Counted from the stretch's first letter, positions 7,669-16,684 are shown. The stretch is 37,904 nt of DNA from Chlorobaculum sp. (GCA_013334855.1 JAAXWU010000008.1:1-37904), one strand, 5' to 3'. The notes: generated by a model not told the origin, from the letters alone. Translations and numbers: made by a program.

Positions 7669-8664
7669 TCATCCCGCATCTTCGATCAGCTCGCCGCTGC
7701 GGAGCCTTGTGCGGAGCGCGAGGAGGCTGTTGTCGAGGGCTTCGAGCTTTTCGAGGTTCTCTTTTTCCTTGGGCGTCGTCGAGATCACCTTGAGGACGCC
7801 GCCGTTTTTGATGACCAGACGGCGCTCGGCCATCAGCGCCAGAATCGGGTCGTGCGTGGCCATGAGCACGATCTTCTCTTTCCTGACCAGCAGCGAGAGG
7901 GCCTTCTTTCGGTCGATACCCGCGTTTTCGATCTCGTCGATCAGGACGACAGGCGACGAGCTGAGAAAGGCCGTGTCGGCAATCATGAGCGCTCGCGACT
8001 GGCCGCCGGAGAGCGAGGTGACCGGCGTCGCGCCCGCGAAAGGCTCGCCCGCCAGCATGTTGGCCTGCGTGACGATCTCGCGCACCACCTCTTCGACATT
8101 CTCCACCATGCGACTTTCGGCGTGCATGGCAACGAACTCCGCGACGGTGGTGTCCATGACGAAGTTCATGTTCTGCGAAAGCTGCGCCACGAGCTTGTAT
8201 TCGAGCGAAAAGCGCAACTCCGTATCGGGAATCTCGCCGTTGACGAGAATTCTGCGCCCGGTCGGCGTGTCGTTCTGCGCCATCCACTCGATGTCGGCGA
8301 GCAGGCGGCTCTTGCCGGAACCGGTCGGGCCGACGATGCTCGTCACCGAGCCGCGAGTGAGCGTCAGGCGCACCTCTTCGGGCGTGCCGCTCTTGTCGTG
8401 GCCGCCGATCACCGTGATGTCGTGCACCGGCGGCAGCTTGCCGAGCTGCATCATGTCGAGCTGGCGAAGGTACTCTTCGAGGTTCTCCACCAGCCCCTCG
8501 CGGTCGATGCCGATGTCTTCGTACATCTCTTCGGGCAACGATTCGAGCCAGTGGCCGAGCGGAATGCCGCGTTCGAGAGGATCGAGGCCGTAGTCGCCGA
8601 GAAACATCGACACTTCGGGAATCGCTTCGTAAATCTCTGCAATGGGTCTGTCGAGCAACTTCAT
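7669..8664 (-). CDS. Soluble ABC-type ATPase with extra N-terminal domain
   Basis: This 331-residue protein has a complete ABC nucleotide-binding domain: Walker A GPTGSGKS (112-119), signature LSGGQSRA (218-225), Walker B VVLIDE (239-244) and H-loop ATHD (His271). Residues 1-75 form an extra helical domain (MKLLDRPIAEIYEAIPEVSM) that recalls DUF542/DUF1858-type small domains but lacks a cysteine pair. No membrane segments occur, and no cognate permease is adjacent. The GTPase upstream overlaps it by four bases (ATGA), and it is last in the transcription order. It may power a cytosolic assembly or metal-handling step rather than transport. The function is unknown; the fold is certain. Confidence 0.8.
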   Translation of the reverse strand: MKLLDRPIAEIYEAIPEVSMFLGDYGLDPLERGIPLGHWLESLPEEMYEDIGIDREGLVENLEEYLRQLDMMQLGKLPPVHDITVIGGHDKSGTPEEVRLTLTRGSVTSIVGPTGSGKSRLLADIEWMAQNDTPTGRRILVNGEIPDTELRFSLEYKLVAQLSQNMNFVMDTTVAEFVAMHAESRMVENVEEVVREIVTQANMLAGEPFAGATPVTSLSGGQSRALMIADTAFLSSSPVVLIDEIENAGIDRKKALSLLVRKEKIVLMATHDPILALMAERRLVIKNGGVLKVISTTPKEKENLEKLEALDNSLLALRTRLRSGELIEDAG

Positions 8665-9362
8665 CGGGCAGGCTCCTCACTCATTTTGATCTTTTTGACG
8701 TTTCCAAGCTGAAAATCCATACCGATCCTCGTTTCGCCGAGGCAGTAGGAGCAGAGCGCCGCGGGCATGGAAAAGCGCAGGCGCGATCCGTCGAGGCAGG
8801 CGGTGTCGGGAGCGAGCAGGAATTGCGACGCGAGTTCGCCCGCGCCCTGGCCGGTGATGCCGTTGACGTGCATGATTTTGGCTCGCGGATTGGCGCGGCG
8901 CACCTGAAAGGCGAACACCTCGCGTTCGGCCTGCGAAACGATGTCGCCCTTGGTGATGACCACGATGTCGGCGTACTTGAGCATCGGGCCGATCTTTTTC
9001 GGCGTGGTCGCGCCCATGAGATTGTCGATGACGCAGACGGCAAGCACTCCCTTGATGTGCGGCGCACAGCGGTTACAGAGGCCCGCGCTTTCGGAGAGCA
9101 GGAAATCAAATCCCTCGCGCAAGCCCCAGTCGAGGCACTCCTCGATGTTGCTCACGAAGTAGTGGTCTGGGCAGAGATTACCCGACAGCCCGGTCTGGAC
9201 AGGAACGCCAATGGCGCGAAACACCTCGTCGTCATTGGTGGTGAGGCAGTCATACTTGAGCGCCCCGACCTTCAGCCCGGAGGCCATCATGGCGCGGATA
9301 ACTCCGGCGAGTACTGCGGTTTTGCCCGAAGATGGCGGGCCGGATATGGTGACAAGTTTCAT
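8661..9362 (-). CDS. G3E-like P-loop GTPase with two cysteine pairs
   Basis: This 233-residue protein opens with P-loop GPPSSGKTA (8-16). ESAGLCNRC (91-99) aligns in style with the ENVGNLVC region of HypB, a nickel-insertion GTPase, and ITKGD (136-140) is the guanine-recognition motif. Cys96/Cys99 and Cys204/Cys207 (CSYC) could bind a metal or cluster. G3E proteins (HypB, UreG, CobW, MeaB) deliver metals or protect cofactors of metalloenzymes. It is translationally coupled to the ABC ATPase downstream. It follows the solute-binding-like gene after a 303 nt gap filled with repeats. I infer a metal or cofactor chaperone; the substrate is unknown. Confidence 0.8.
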   Translation of the reverse strand: MKLVTISGPPSSGKTAVLAGVIRAMMASGLKVGALKYDCLTTNDDEVFRAIGVPVQTGLSGNLCPDHYFVSNIEECLDWGLREGFDFLLSESAGLCNRCAPHIKGVLAVCVIDNLMGATTPKKIGPMLKYADIVVITKGDIVSQAEREVFAFQVRRANPRAKIMHVNGITGQGAGELASQFLLAPDTACLDGSRLRFSMPAALCSYCLGETRIGMDFQLGNVKKIKMSEEPAR

Positions 9363-9412
9363 AGATTTTCAGGATTCTGGATCATTGATTTTGGTGGCGC
9401 TGTTTCTCTTCA

Positions 9413-9628
9413 GGAAGGTTTCAACCTTCCGGACATTCAGATTCTTGCATGCATGTTGCCCCGGCATTCATGCCGGGGTATGCGGATAACACGTAATAAA
9501 TCGGGGCTTTAGCCCAATATCTTCATTGTTTGACGGCCTTTTGCTGGCGGATTGTCAATGAGTCGGTTATCACCCGATTCCCGAAGAAACTGGATTCTTC
9601 ACTTCGCTTTGCTTCGTTCAGAATGACA
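9413..9628. repeat. Repeat cluster between solute-binding-like gene and GTPase
   Basis: The 303 nt gap (9363-9665) holds no gene. It contains a small hairpin GGAAGGTT-TC-AACCTTCC (9413-9430). There is also a half copy of the nested-palindrome repeat (TTGCCCCGGCATTCATGCCGG at 9456 to GGGCTTTAGCCCAATATC at 9520), and one arm of the GAATCCAG/GTCATTCTGA family (9590-9628). The insertion separates genes that otherwise look like one operon. Confidence 0.7.
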
Positions 9629-9665
9629 CCTCTCTCGCGGATTTCTTTATGAGTTATGCTCATGC

Positions 9666-10739
9666 TCACGAGCTAAAAACATCCGCCCTCAGCCCCTTTT
9701 TCAGATCGACGTCGAGCGAAGCGGTCAGGGTTTCGTAGTCGCTTTGCAACAGGAACTCCCACGACGGAAAGCTGAAGGGCTGCGTCCAGTCGAATTCATC
9801 GGCAAGGTGGAAGTCGCCCCGGCGCAGCGCTTGGCGGATGACGTTGCTGTGCATAAAGTTGATGAGCGGCATGCACTCCTCTTTCCGGGAGCGCTTGACG
9901 TACATGAGCATCGGGGCGAGCACCGGGCCGTCCTCGAATTCGAGGATCGCCGCCCGCTTTTTGGATGGCATCTGCACCGTGGCGGCGTTGGGCAGCAGAT
10001 TGAAGGGGGTGCGGCGAGGTTCGGTGGAGTCGATGCGCTTGAGGATTTCGGCGAAGTGCCAGATGTTGCGGATGTTGCCCGCGAACTCGGTCACAACGCT
10101 GCTGCCGAGCTGCTCCCGGAGCACGAGCAGAAGCGAGGCGATGCTCGCCTTGCCATTATAGCCGTGCACCGTGATGAGCTCTTTGTAGAGCGGATCGACG
10201 AGGTCCGTCCAGCGCCTCGGCCATGGTACGCAGGTTTCAAGCGAAAGGTCGCAGACGACGCTCCAGAAGCCGGTGCTGAAAATGCCGATGTTGTGCTCCG
10301 TCACCAGCTTGCGGTACGACTCCGGCATCCGCGCCAGCGCCGCTTCGCTGGTGACACCCTCGTAGATGCCGCTCTCGATGAAGCGCTCCCGGAAGCCCTT
10401 CGCCATCACCGTGTGCAGGCCGGAAGCGACGAGCACTTCGGGCAGCTCCTCTTCGGTCATGGCCGCCTTGAGTTCCCCTTCGATCCCCTTGGTGTCGCCA
10501 TCGAGCAGCATCGGCGAGTAGATCGGCACCTCGTGCGAGGCGTTGTAGAGCGTGGCGAACTCTCCGATGGCCATCTTGCACACCACCTTGAGCGGGCACG
10601 GCATGTTCATGTAAAAGTTGATCGCCCCCTTTTTGATCAGCGGCACGCCGTTGCCGGTGCTTTTGCGATGCAGCGGCGGCGGGCTGCACACCGCGAGAAC
10701 GTTGCCGTCCCTGTCCATTCTATCGACTGGTTTCATCAT
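9666..10739 (-). CDS. Cytosolic periplasmic-binding-fold protein (ABC substrate-binding-like), no signal peptide
   Basis: From ATG 10739 (or the adjacent ATG 10736) it codes about 357 residues. The sequence GAINFYMNMPCPLKVVCKMA followed by IYSPMLLDGD and VLVASGLHTVMA resembles type-2 substrate-binding proteins of the iron(III)/extracellular-solute families. It has no signal peptide or lipobox and stays in the cytosol. Cysteines lie near the N-terminus (CSP, CPLKVVC). The start lies just after the stop of the fecB-like gene, so the two are one operon. A substrate-binding fold inside the cell is unusual and suggests use as a scaffold or cofactor-binding protein together with the GTPase and ABC ATPase that follow. 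The ligand is unknown. Confidence 0.65.
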   Translation of the reverse strand: MMKPVDRMDRDGNVLAVCSPPPLHRKSTGNGVPLIKKGAINFYMNMPCPLKVVCKMAIGEFATLYNASHEVPIYSPMLLDGDTKGIEGELKAAMTEEELPEVLVASGLHTVMAKGFRERFIESGIYEGVTSEAALARMPESYRKLVTEHNIGIFSTGFWSVVCDLSLETCVPWPRRWTDLVDPLYKELITVHGYNGKASIASLLLVLREQLGSSVVTEFAGNIRNIWHFAEILKRIDSTEPRRTPFNLLPNAATVQMPSKKRAAILEFEDGPVLAPMLMYVKRSRKEECMPLINFMHSNVIRQALRRGDFHLADEFDWTQPFSFPSWEFLLQSDYETLTASLDVDLKKGLRADVFSS

Positions 10740-10740
10740 G

Positions 10741-11841
10741 TCACGGTTTTGATTGTGTGCTCTGCCCCTGCGCGGCATCCCCGGAGGTGAAAGGATGCAA
10801 CACCTCCCGAAGCTCGGCGTCGGTCAGATCGCGATGGAAGAAAATGGTGAAGTACTCTTTTGTTGCAGCTTCGAGATCGATGTGACAGACCTCGGGATAG
10901 AGAAGCCGGGCGAGCCAGAGCGCACCGAGAATCCGGTTGGTGCCCGGCGGACGGTCGAACCAGCCGAAGGGCAGGTAAGGAATCTGGTGGATGCGCCCCT
11001 CGCGGACGGCAGGAACCCGCTGCCAGAGCGAGTCGGCGGTGATGTTCCGCAAGGTCGTCATCGACGGCCCCATGCCCGTCCAGACGATCACGACGTCCGG
11101 ATTCCATTGCAGCACCTGCTCCATAGACACGCCGCTCATCCCCTTGCCCGAGAGCAGGCCCACCTGCGCCACGTTGGTCGCGCCGACGAGATCGATGATC
11201 TGGCTGTGGAACGATCCCGATGGATCGGTGTTCAGGCCGCGATTTCCCTCGGCGTAATAGACGCGCTTCTTCTGGCTCTGAGGAATCTGCCCCGCTTTGG
11301 CGAACACCGGCAGCAGCCACTTTTCGAGGTATGCGCTCATCCTGGCCGCCTGCTCCTGCCTGCCCAGCAGCTCGCCCATCGCCGCGAACGCTTCGGGGTA
11401 GCGCTTCATCTCCATATCGACCATGAAGACCGGAACGCCGGTTCGCTGACTGAGCCGGTCGGCCTGATCGATGCTTTGCCGGTTGATCGAAAAGTATGAG
11501 ATGATAACGTCGGGATGCAGGCGTACGATCTCCTCGGCGGAACCATCCGAGAAGGGCAGCTTCAGGTAGGCGGGACTCATGAAGCGTTCCGCGCCATCGG
11601 TCATCCAGAGCGAGCGGTTCACCATCAGGTCGGGTGCGATGGCGTAGAGCGTCACGCTGCCGGGCCGCGTCGAATAGGCCCGCTCGATGATCGCTGGCAC
11701 AGTCATGCGCCGCCCGGCCATATCGACCACCTCGCGAGTCGCGATCCCGGGCTTCTTGCCGTCGGATGGGTGGCACGCGGCGAGCAGCAGCAGGAACAGC
11801 GGCAAAAGCCAGCGTGACAGCGTGTTGACAGGACGTTTCAT
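10741..11841 (-). CDS. Iron/cobalamin-type ABC transporter substrate-binding lipoprotein
   Basis: This protein has 366 residues from ATG 11841. The signal peptide is WLLPLFLLLLAACHP with a lipobox (LAAC, Cys23). The mature part matches the TroA/FecB/BtuF class-3 binding fold: REVVDMAGRRMTVP, IIERAYSTRP, then LHPDVIISY and NPDVVIVWTG, each a typical lobe strand. It should capture a chelated metal or corrinoid outside the cell and hand it to the FecCD-type permease encoded upstream in the operon. It starts by ATGA overlap with the methyltransferase gene. I prefer 11841 over earlier in-frame starts because of the signal peptide. The ligand (siderophore, cobalamin, haem) cannot be read from sequence. 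Confidence 0.85.
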   Translation of the reverse strand: MKRPVNTLSRWLLPLFLLLLAACHPSDGKKPGIATREVVDMAGRRMTVPAIIERAYSTRPGSVTLYAIAPDLMVNRSLWMTDGAERFMSPAYLKLPFSDGSAEEIVRLHPDVIISYFSINRQSIDQADRLSQRTGVPVFMVDMEMKRYPEAFAAMGELLGRQEQAARMSAYLEKWLLPVFAKAGQIPQSQKKRVYYAEGNRGLNTDPSGSFHSQIIDLVGATNVAQVGLLSGKGMSGVSMEQVLQWNPDVVIVWTGMGPSMTTLRNITADSLWQRVPAVREGRIHQIPYLPFGWFDRPPGTNRILGALWLARLLYPEVCHIDLEAATKEYFTIFFHRDLTDAELREVLHPFTSGDAAQGQSTQSKP

Positions 11842-12473
11842 GCTTGCGCCTCCTTGGGTTTCTGAAAGATGATCCACATGCCAGCCTCCTGATGCTCCAC
11901 GACGCCATCGATTCCGAGCCGCTGGAGCATGGCGCGGAAGTGCTCCGGCGGGTTCTGCGTCATGCGCTCCTTTCGCTTGCGGTTCCACTCGGGATCATCG
12001 GCTTTGGCCGCCTCGATCTCGTGGAGCAACTCCGCCGTGCCGAAGCCGCCGCCAATCCACGCCCAGCCGCCGGGCCGCAGCACGCGCCAGACCTCGGCAA
12101 GCCCCCGCTCCTGATCTTGCCAGAAAAAGATCGAGCCACGGCTCACCACCAGATCGATCACGCCGTTCTCGAACGGCAGCTCCTCGGCCACCCCCTGCAC
12201 TGCATCGACGCGATCCGCGACGCCCGCTTCGGCGCTGTTCTCGCGGGCCAGCTCGACGCACTCCGGCATGAGATCGACCACCGTCACATCGAGCGAGGTG
12301 ATTTTCGCCAAGCAGACGCCGAGCATCCCCGGCCCGCCACCAAGATCGATGCAGCGCCCGGAGGTCACGCCAGTCCGCTCGACAATCTGGGCGGCAATGA
12401 CGGGATAGATTTTGCGGAAATGGCCCTTCATGATCTTCTCGTTGAACTCCGCCGCATTCATCGTGTAACTCAT
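11838..12473 (-). CDS. Class I SAM-dependent methyltransferase
   Basis: This 211-residue protein has motif I CIDLGGGPGMLGV (41-53), an acidic motif II loop (TVVDLMPE), and GVAEELPFENGVIDLVVSRG (95-113) as in UbiE/methyltransferase-11 families. It is cytosolic. The gene overlaps the binding-protein gene by ATGA, so it is functionally tied to the uptake locus. It might methylate a metallophore or tetrapyrrole intermediate, but the target is unknown. It is separated from the ATPase gene upstream by a 343 nt repeat-filled gap. Confidence 0.82.
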   Translation of the reverse strand: MSYTMNAAEFNEKIMKGHFRKIYPVIAAQIVERTGVTSGRCIDLGGGPGMLGVCLAKITSLDVTVVDLMPECVELARENSAEAGVADRVDAVQGVAEELPFENGVIDLVVSRGSIFFWQDQERGLAEVWRVLRPGGWAWIGGGFGTAELLHEIEAAKADDPEWNRKRKERMTQNPPEHFRAMLQRLGIDGVVEHQEAGMWIIFQKPKEAQA

Positions 12474-12533
12474 TGTCTTAATTCGTTTTGTTTATGATTC
12501 AGGCAACAACAACTCACAAAAGTTGTTGTGCAA

Positions 12534-12736
12534 GATTTTGGGCTGAAGCCCATGATTTTTTTGCGCCTTGAACCCCGGCCTGAAGGCCGGGGCAATTTTG
12601 GAGAACTAACTTTTCCAAAGTCATCCGCCTTCTCCTGTTTTATCGCTCTGACCATTGGACTTCTTGAACAATTGCCCCGGACTTCAGTCCGGGGTATGCA
12701 GATAAAGCATAATAAATAAGGGCTTTAGCCCAATCT
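12534..12736. repeat. Nested-palindrome repeat element (about 200 bp)
   Basis: In order: GGGCTGAAGCCC, CCCCGGCCTGAAGGCCGGGG, then after about 75 nt CCCCGGACTTCAGTCCGGGG and GGGCTTTAGCCC. Each unit is its own palindrome. The order A-B...B'-A' makes the entire element an inverted repeat. It fills most of the 343 nt gap between the methyltransferase and ATPase genes (12474-12816), where there is no gene. A further hairpin (CAACAACAACT / AGTTGTTGTTG type) lies at about 12503-12530. Confidence 0.78.
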
Positions 12737-12816
12737 CTTGCGACACGGCAATTACGATTCGCTGTTGACACGTTATCAAACGTCTAACTCCCCCTCCAAA
12801 TCGAACTCCCCTCCCC

Positions 12817-13617
12817 TCACTCCACCACCGGCGCACACACCCGGCGGCTGGCGTGGCCGTTTTGGGGCGTGTCGAACACCTGCACCTCGACCCCGTACAG
12901 ATGCCGCAACGTCTCCGGGGTGAGCATCGCTTCGGGCGTGCCGTCGTGGCTCAGCCTGCCGCCGGAGAGCACCGCCACGCGCGAGGCCGCCATGAAGGCG
13001 TGGTCGGGGTGGTGCGTCGCCATGAGAATGCCGATCTCGCACCCGGCCAACTCCCTGATCTTGCGGATGACGCGCACCTGGTTGCCGTAGTCGAGGTTCG
13101 AGGCCGGTTCGTCGAGAATCATGAACCGCGCCTCCTGCGCGAGCGCCCTCGCGATGACGACCATCTGCCGCTCGCCGCCGCTCAGCTCGTTGAACGGACG
13201 ACTGGCGAGATGAGCGATTTCGAGCAGGTCGAGGCACTCGGCCGCGACGCGCCGATCCCGGCTGCCCGGCGAGGCAAAGAGGCCGAGGTGGGCGCTTCTG
13301 CCGAAAAGCACCACATCCGTCACCGAGTAGGCGAACGGCATGGCGTAGGATTGCGGCACGTAGGAGACAATGCGGGCGATCTCCTTCGGCGAAAGACGCG
13401 AGACCTCGCGCCCCGCAAGCGACACCGAGCCACGGAGCGGCGCGATGAAGCCGAGCATCGTCCGAAAAAGCGTCGTTTTGCCCGCGCCATTCTGGCCGAG
13501 CAGGCAGATGATCTCCCCCGGGGCGATCTGGAGATCGACATCGTCGAGAATCGCCTTGCCGTTATAGCCGAGTCCGGCTTTGCGGATGGCAATCGACTGT
13601 TCCCTCGCCTTCACCAT
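12817..13617 (-). CDS. FecE/BtuD-type ABC transporter ATPase
   Basis: This 266-residue protein has Walker A GQNGAGKT (41-48), signature ELSGGERQ (144-151), Walker B RFMILDEP (164-171) and H-loop His202. It belongs to the FepC/BtuD ATPases of iron-siderophore and cobalamin importers. The start overlaps the end of the permease gene by 7 nt. It powers uptake through the permease just upstream. The C-terminus (about 250-266, FDTPQNGHASRRVC) is variable. Confidence 0.93.
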   Translation of the reverse strand: MVKAREQSIAIRKAGLGYNGKAILDDVDLQIAPGEIICLLGQNGAGKTTLFRTMLGFIAPLRGSVSLAGREVSRLSPKEIARIVSYVPQSYAMPFAYSVTDVVLFGRSAHLGLFASPGSRDRRVAAECLDLLEIAHLASRPFNELSGGERQMVVIARALAQEARFMILDEPASNLDYGNQVRVIRKIRELAGCEIGILMATHHPDHAFMAASRVAVLSGGRLSHDGTPEAMLTPETLRHLYGVEVQVFDTPQNGHASRRVCAPVVE

Positions 13618-14606
13618 GCGCGTACCGATGAGCGTTTCATGATCCAGATGAAAAAGGGTGCGCCAAGCACCGCCGTGATGATGCCGACCGGAATCTCCAC
13701 CGACGCCGCCGAGCGGGCGACCGTATCGACCGCCACCATGAATGCCGCGCCGACGAGGAACGAGACCGGCATGAGCCGCCGGTGGTTCGCTCCGGCAAGA
13801 AACCGCGAGATGTGCGGCACCACAAGGCCAACCCAGCCGATGATGCCGCAGATGGAAATCATGCTCGCCGTCACGAGCGTCGCGCAGAGAATCACGGCCA
13901 GGCGCATCCGCCCGGTGTGCAGGCCGAGCGAGCGGGCCTCCTCCTCGCCGAAGGAGAGCACGTTCAGCCGCCAGCTCACGAGCAGCAGCGGAATCGCGCC
14001 CGCCAGCACCATCGCCACCGCCGTGCCAAGCTCGCCCGTGCGGATGTCAGCGAAGCTGCCCATGAGCCAGTAGGTGATCGCTGGCAGCTTGTCGAGCGGA
14101 TCGGCGATATACTTGAGCAGCGAGAGCAGCGCCCCAAAGAGCGACGAGATCACGATGCCCGACAGCACGAGCACCAGCACCGAATCGCTGCTTCGCCCGA
14201 TGGCCCGGCTGACGAGCACAGCGGCAAGCACGGCGGTGATGCCGCCTGCCAGCGACATCGCCTGCACCGCCGCCACCGGCAGCGAGAAGAGAATCCCGAG
14301 CGCCGCGCCGAAGCCCGAGCCGGAGGAGACGCCGAGAATGTCGGGGCTGACCATCGGGTTGCGGAACAACCCCTGATACGCCGCGCCGGAAAGCGAAAGC
14401 GCCCCGCCCGCCGCGATGGCCGCGACGAGCCTCGGCAGGCGAATGCCAAGCAGCACGACCGGCAAGTTTTGGTCAGCGCTGCCACCTGTAACCAGCCACG
14501 AAAGAATATCTCCCGGCGAGACGGGATAGCGCCCGACACCGAGCGACAATACGCTCACCCCGACAAGCGCGGCGAAGCAAACGAGAATCAGCGATACACC
14601 TTTCAT
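13611..14606 (-). CDS. FecCD/BtuC-type ABC transporter permease
   Basis: This 331-residue protein has about nine to ten hydrophobic helices. It starts MKGVSLILVCFAALVGVSVL and carries typical family stretches VVLLGIRLPRLVAA, LSLSGAAYQGLFRNP and LGVSSGSGFGAALG. A cytosolic coupling loop sits at GEEEARSLGLHTGRMRL, and VGLVVPHISRFL follows. It imports a metal chelate or cobalamin with the adjacent ATPase and the lipoprotein binding protein. It lies 13 nt after the TonB receptor, so they are cotranscribed. Confidence 0.94.
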   Translation of the reverse strand: MKGVSLILVCFAALVGVSVLSLGVGRYPVSPGDILSWLVTGGSADQNLPVVLLGIRLPRLVAAIAAGGALSLSGAAYQGLFRNPMVSPDILGVSSGSGFGAALGILFSLPVAAVQAMSLAGGITAVLAAVLVSRAIGRSSDSVLVLVLSGIVISSLFGALLSLLKYIADPLDKLPAITYWLMGSFADIRTGELGTAVAMVLAGAIPLLLVSWRLNVLSFGEEEARSLGLHTGRMRLAVILCATLVTASMISICGIIGWVGLVVPHISRFLAGANHRRLMPVSFLVGAAFMVAVDTVARSAASVEIPVGIITAVLGAPFFIWIMKRSSVRAW

Positions 14607-14619
14607 GCGCTCGTTCAGT

Positions 14620-16623
14620 TCAGAATGCGTAATTCATCGACATCACATACTCGCGTCCGGGTTCGGGATAGCCCTCAGAGACTGTATAGTTGCGGTCGAA
14701 AAGATTGTTGACCGCGGCATGAAGCGAGAGCGCGTCGGTCAGCCCGGTGTTCATGTGCAGATTCACGAGGCCGTAGGGGGACGCTGTATACAATCCGTTC
14801 GTGTTGCTGTAGCGCTTGGTGTTGTACTCGCTCTCGACAAGCAGCCAGGTCTCCTTTTTCAGCAGAAACTGCACGTACCCGTTGAGCTTGTGCTTCGGCA
14901 CATCGGTAAAGACCAGCAACGGATTGCTGTCGTTCTGCCGGTCGATGACGCTGTAAGCGACATGCGTTTTCAGCCAGTCGAGCGGTTGCCAGTCAGCCGA
15001 AGACTCGAAACCAGTAAAGGTTGACTTGCCGGTATTCTGCATCTGCCAGAGCGTGCCCACAACGTTATTGACCTGCTGGATGGTGTCGTCGAGCTTGCTC
15101 TGGTAGACCGACGCATGAAGCGATAATGTACCGGAGGGCGTGAAAGCGTAATCGATGCCGTAGTTCAGGCTGGTTTCGGGATCGAGACCGGGATTGGCGA
15201 TAGCCTGACCCATCCGGTAGGAGTAGCGATCCTTCAGCGTAGGAAAGCGCGTCGTCCGCGCCACGTACCCGGTCAGCACGTTGCTGTCGTCCAGATGGCC
15301 CACCACGGCAAGTTGCGCGTTGGTGGCCTGATTGTCTTCGAGTTCGAACGAACGGATAGCCGTTTTGGAACTATCGGTAAACTCCTGCGCCCTGATGGTC
15401 GTGCGGAAATCCTGCCGGACACCGGCGATAACCGACAAATGCTCCGATGCTGTCCAGGTGTTTTCGGCGGCAATCGAGAAGGTGTTGTCCGCGAACTTCA
15501 GCGGCTCCTCGCCAGTATCGCCGATTTCGTTGTGCATGTCGTACTTGTCATGCAGCGCCAGCTTCAGAACGTTGTCTTGCATGATGCTGCTGCCGAACTC
15601 CACCGATCCGCCGACCGTGTGGTCGTCATAGCGGCTCGAAAACGAACTCGGCTTGTTCTGGGTCGTATACGTCGCGCCATCATACGCTTCGAGCGTGTTG
15701 TAGTAGTTGTCGAAATATGCCCGCGTTTTCAGGTAGCTCTTCTCGCCGAGGCTGGTGCGACCGATGTAGTACAGGCTTGTCTTGTCCCAGTTGGTGAAGC
15801 GCCAGTAGCGGGTCAATTTTGGATCCGGATTCGATCCGGCATAGACCGGCACCCCTTTGACGGAGTGCTGGCTGTTGAAGGTGATGGTGTATTCATCCGT
15901 GGCGTTTGGCGTATAACCGACCTTGATCGTGGCATTCCTGTCCCGCGTGTCGGAGTTGTCGCGCTCGTCGCCATCTTCGTTCTTCGACGCGACATACGAG
16001 CCGGAAAGCGGTCGGAAATCGCGGGTCAGCAGGGAGAGACCTGCCTGCACGTACCACTTGCCCTGATTCGAGCCGATGTTGACGGCCCCGAATCCGGCGT
16101 CGATCTCGTCATTGCCCATCGATCCGCCAGCCATGACGTTGCCTTCGAGCCTCTTTTCCGGCTTCCGGCTCACCATGTTGATCGCCCCGCCCATCGTGTT
16201 CGGGCCGTACAGCACCGAGGTAAATCCTTTAGATATGTTGACTTCCGACAGATTCGCCGTCAGGAACCGGTTCGGATCGACATAGCCGTCGTAGGGAACG
16301 TAGAGCGGAACGCCGTCGAGGTAGAGCGGAACCTGGCGCATGTCGAAGCCGCGCACGTAAACCATCCCCTCGTTGCGCCCGCCAACATTGCTGATATTGA
16401 TGCCCGGGAGAAGATTGGCGGCGCTGGAGAGACTCATCTTGTCGAGCATCTCCATGCGTTCCGATGTTACCGTCTCTGCTGACTCGGCTTTCTTGCCCGT
16501 AACGACAATCTCGCCTGCCGTGAATACCGACGCTGATCCCGCTTCGGACGATGACGACGATTCAGCGGCTATCGCTGGCCTGACTGCGGCCAGCAGCAAC
16601 ACAATCAATACTGCTTTTTTCAT
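14620..16623 (-). CDS. TonB-dependent outer-membrane receptor (BtuB/FepA type)
   Basis: This 667-residue protein starts at ATG 16623, giving signal peptide MKKAVLIVLLLAAVRPAIAA. A TonB box-like EIVVTG follows at about residue 40. The plug domain contains LLPGINISNVGGRNEGM, VYVRGFDMRQVPLYLDG and VLYGPNTMGGAINM. The remainder is a 22-strand-type beta barrel ending in YVMSMNYAF with terminal Phe. It imports a large scarce substrate across the outer membrane using TonB energy. Substrate prediction as siderophore, cobalamin or haem is not possible by eye. It is 13 nt before the permease gene. A 231 nt gap to the methylase gene upstream contains a MITE-like repeat. No cobalamin riboswitch was seen in that gap. 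Confidence 0.92.
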   Translation of the reverse strand: MKKAVLIVLLLAAVRPAIAAESSSSSEAGSASVFTAGEIVVTGKKAESAETVTSERMEMLDKMSLSSAANLLPGINISNVGGRNEGMVYVRGFDMRQVPLYLDGVPLYVPYDGYVDPNRFLTANLSEVNISKGFTSVLYGPNTMGGAINMVSRKPEKRLEGNVMAGGSMGNDEIDAGFGAVNIGSNQGKWYVQAGLSLLTRDFRPLSGSYVASKNEDGDERDNSDTRDRNATIKVGYTPNATDEYTITFNSQHSVKGVPVYAGSNPDPKLTRYWRFTNWDKTSLYYIGRTSLGEKSYLKTRAYFDNYYNTLEAYDGATYTTQNKPSSFSSRYDDHTVGGSVEFGSSIMQDNVLKLALHDKYDMHNEIGDTGEEPLKFADNTFSIAAENTWTASEHLSVIAGVRQDFRTTIRAQEFTDSSKTAIRSFELEDNQATNAQLAVVGHLDDSNVLTGYVARTTRFPTLKDRYSYRMGQAIANPGLDPETSLNYGIDYAFTPSGTLSLHASVYQSKLDDTIQQVNNVVGTLWQMQNTGKSTFTGFESSADWQPLDWLKTHVAYSVIDRQNDSNPLLVFTDVPKHKLNGYVQFLLKKETWLLVESEYNTKRYSNTNGLYTASPYGLVNLHMNTGLTDALSLHAAVNNLFDRNYTVSEGYPEPGREYVMSMNYAF

Positions 16624-16684
16624 GGATATGGTTGATTTCGTTATAACCATTACTACATAATGCTGTACAAAAAAATGAGGCTAT

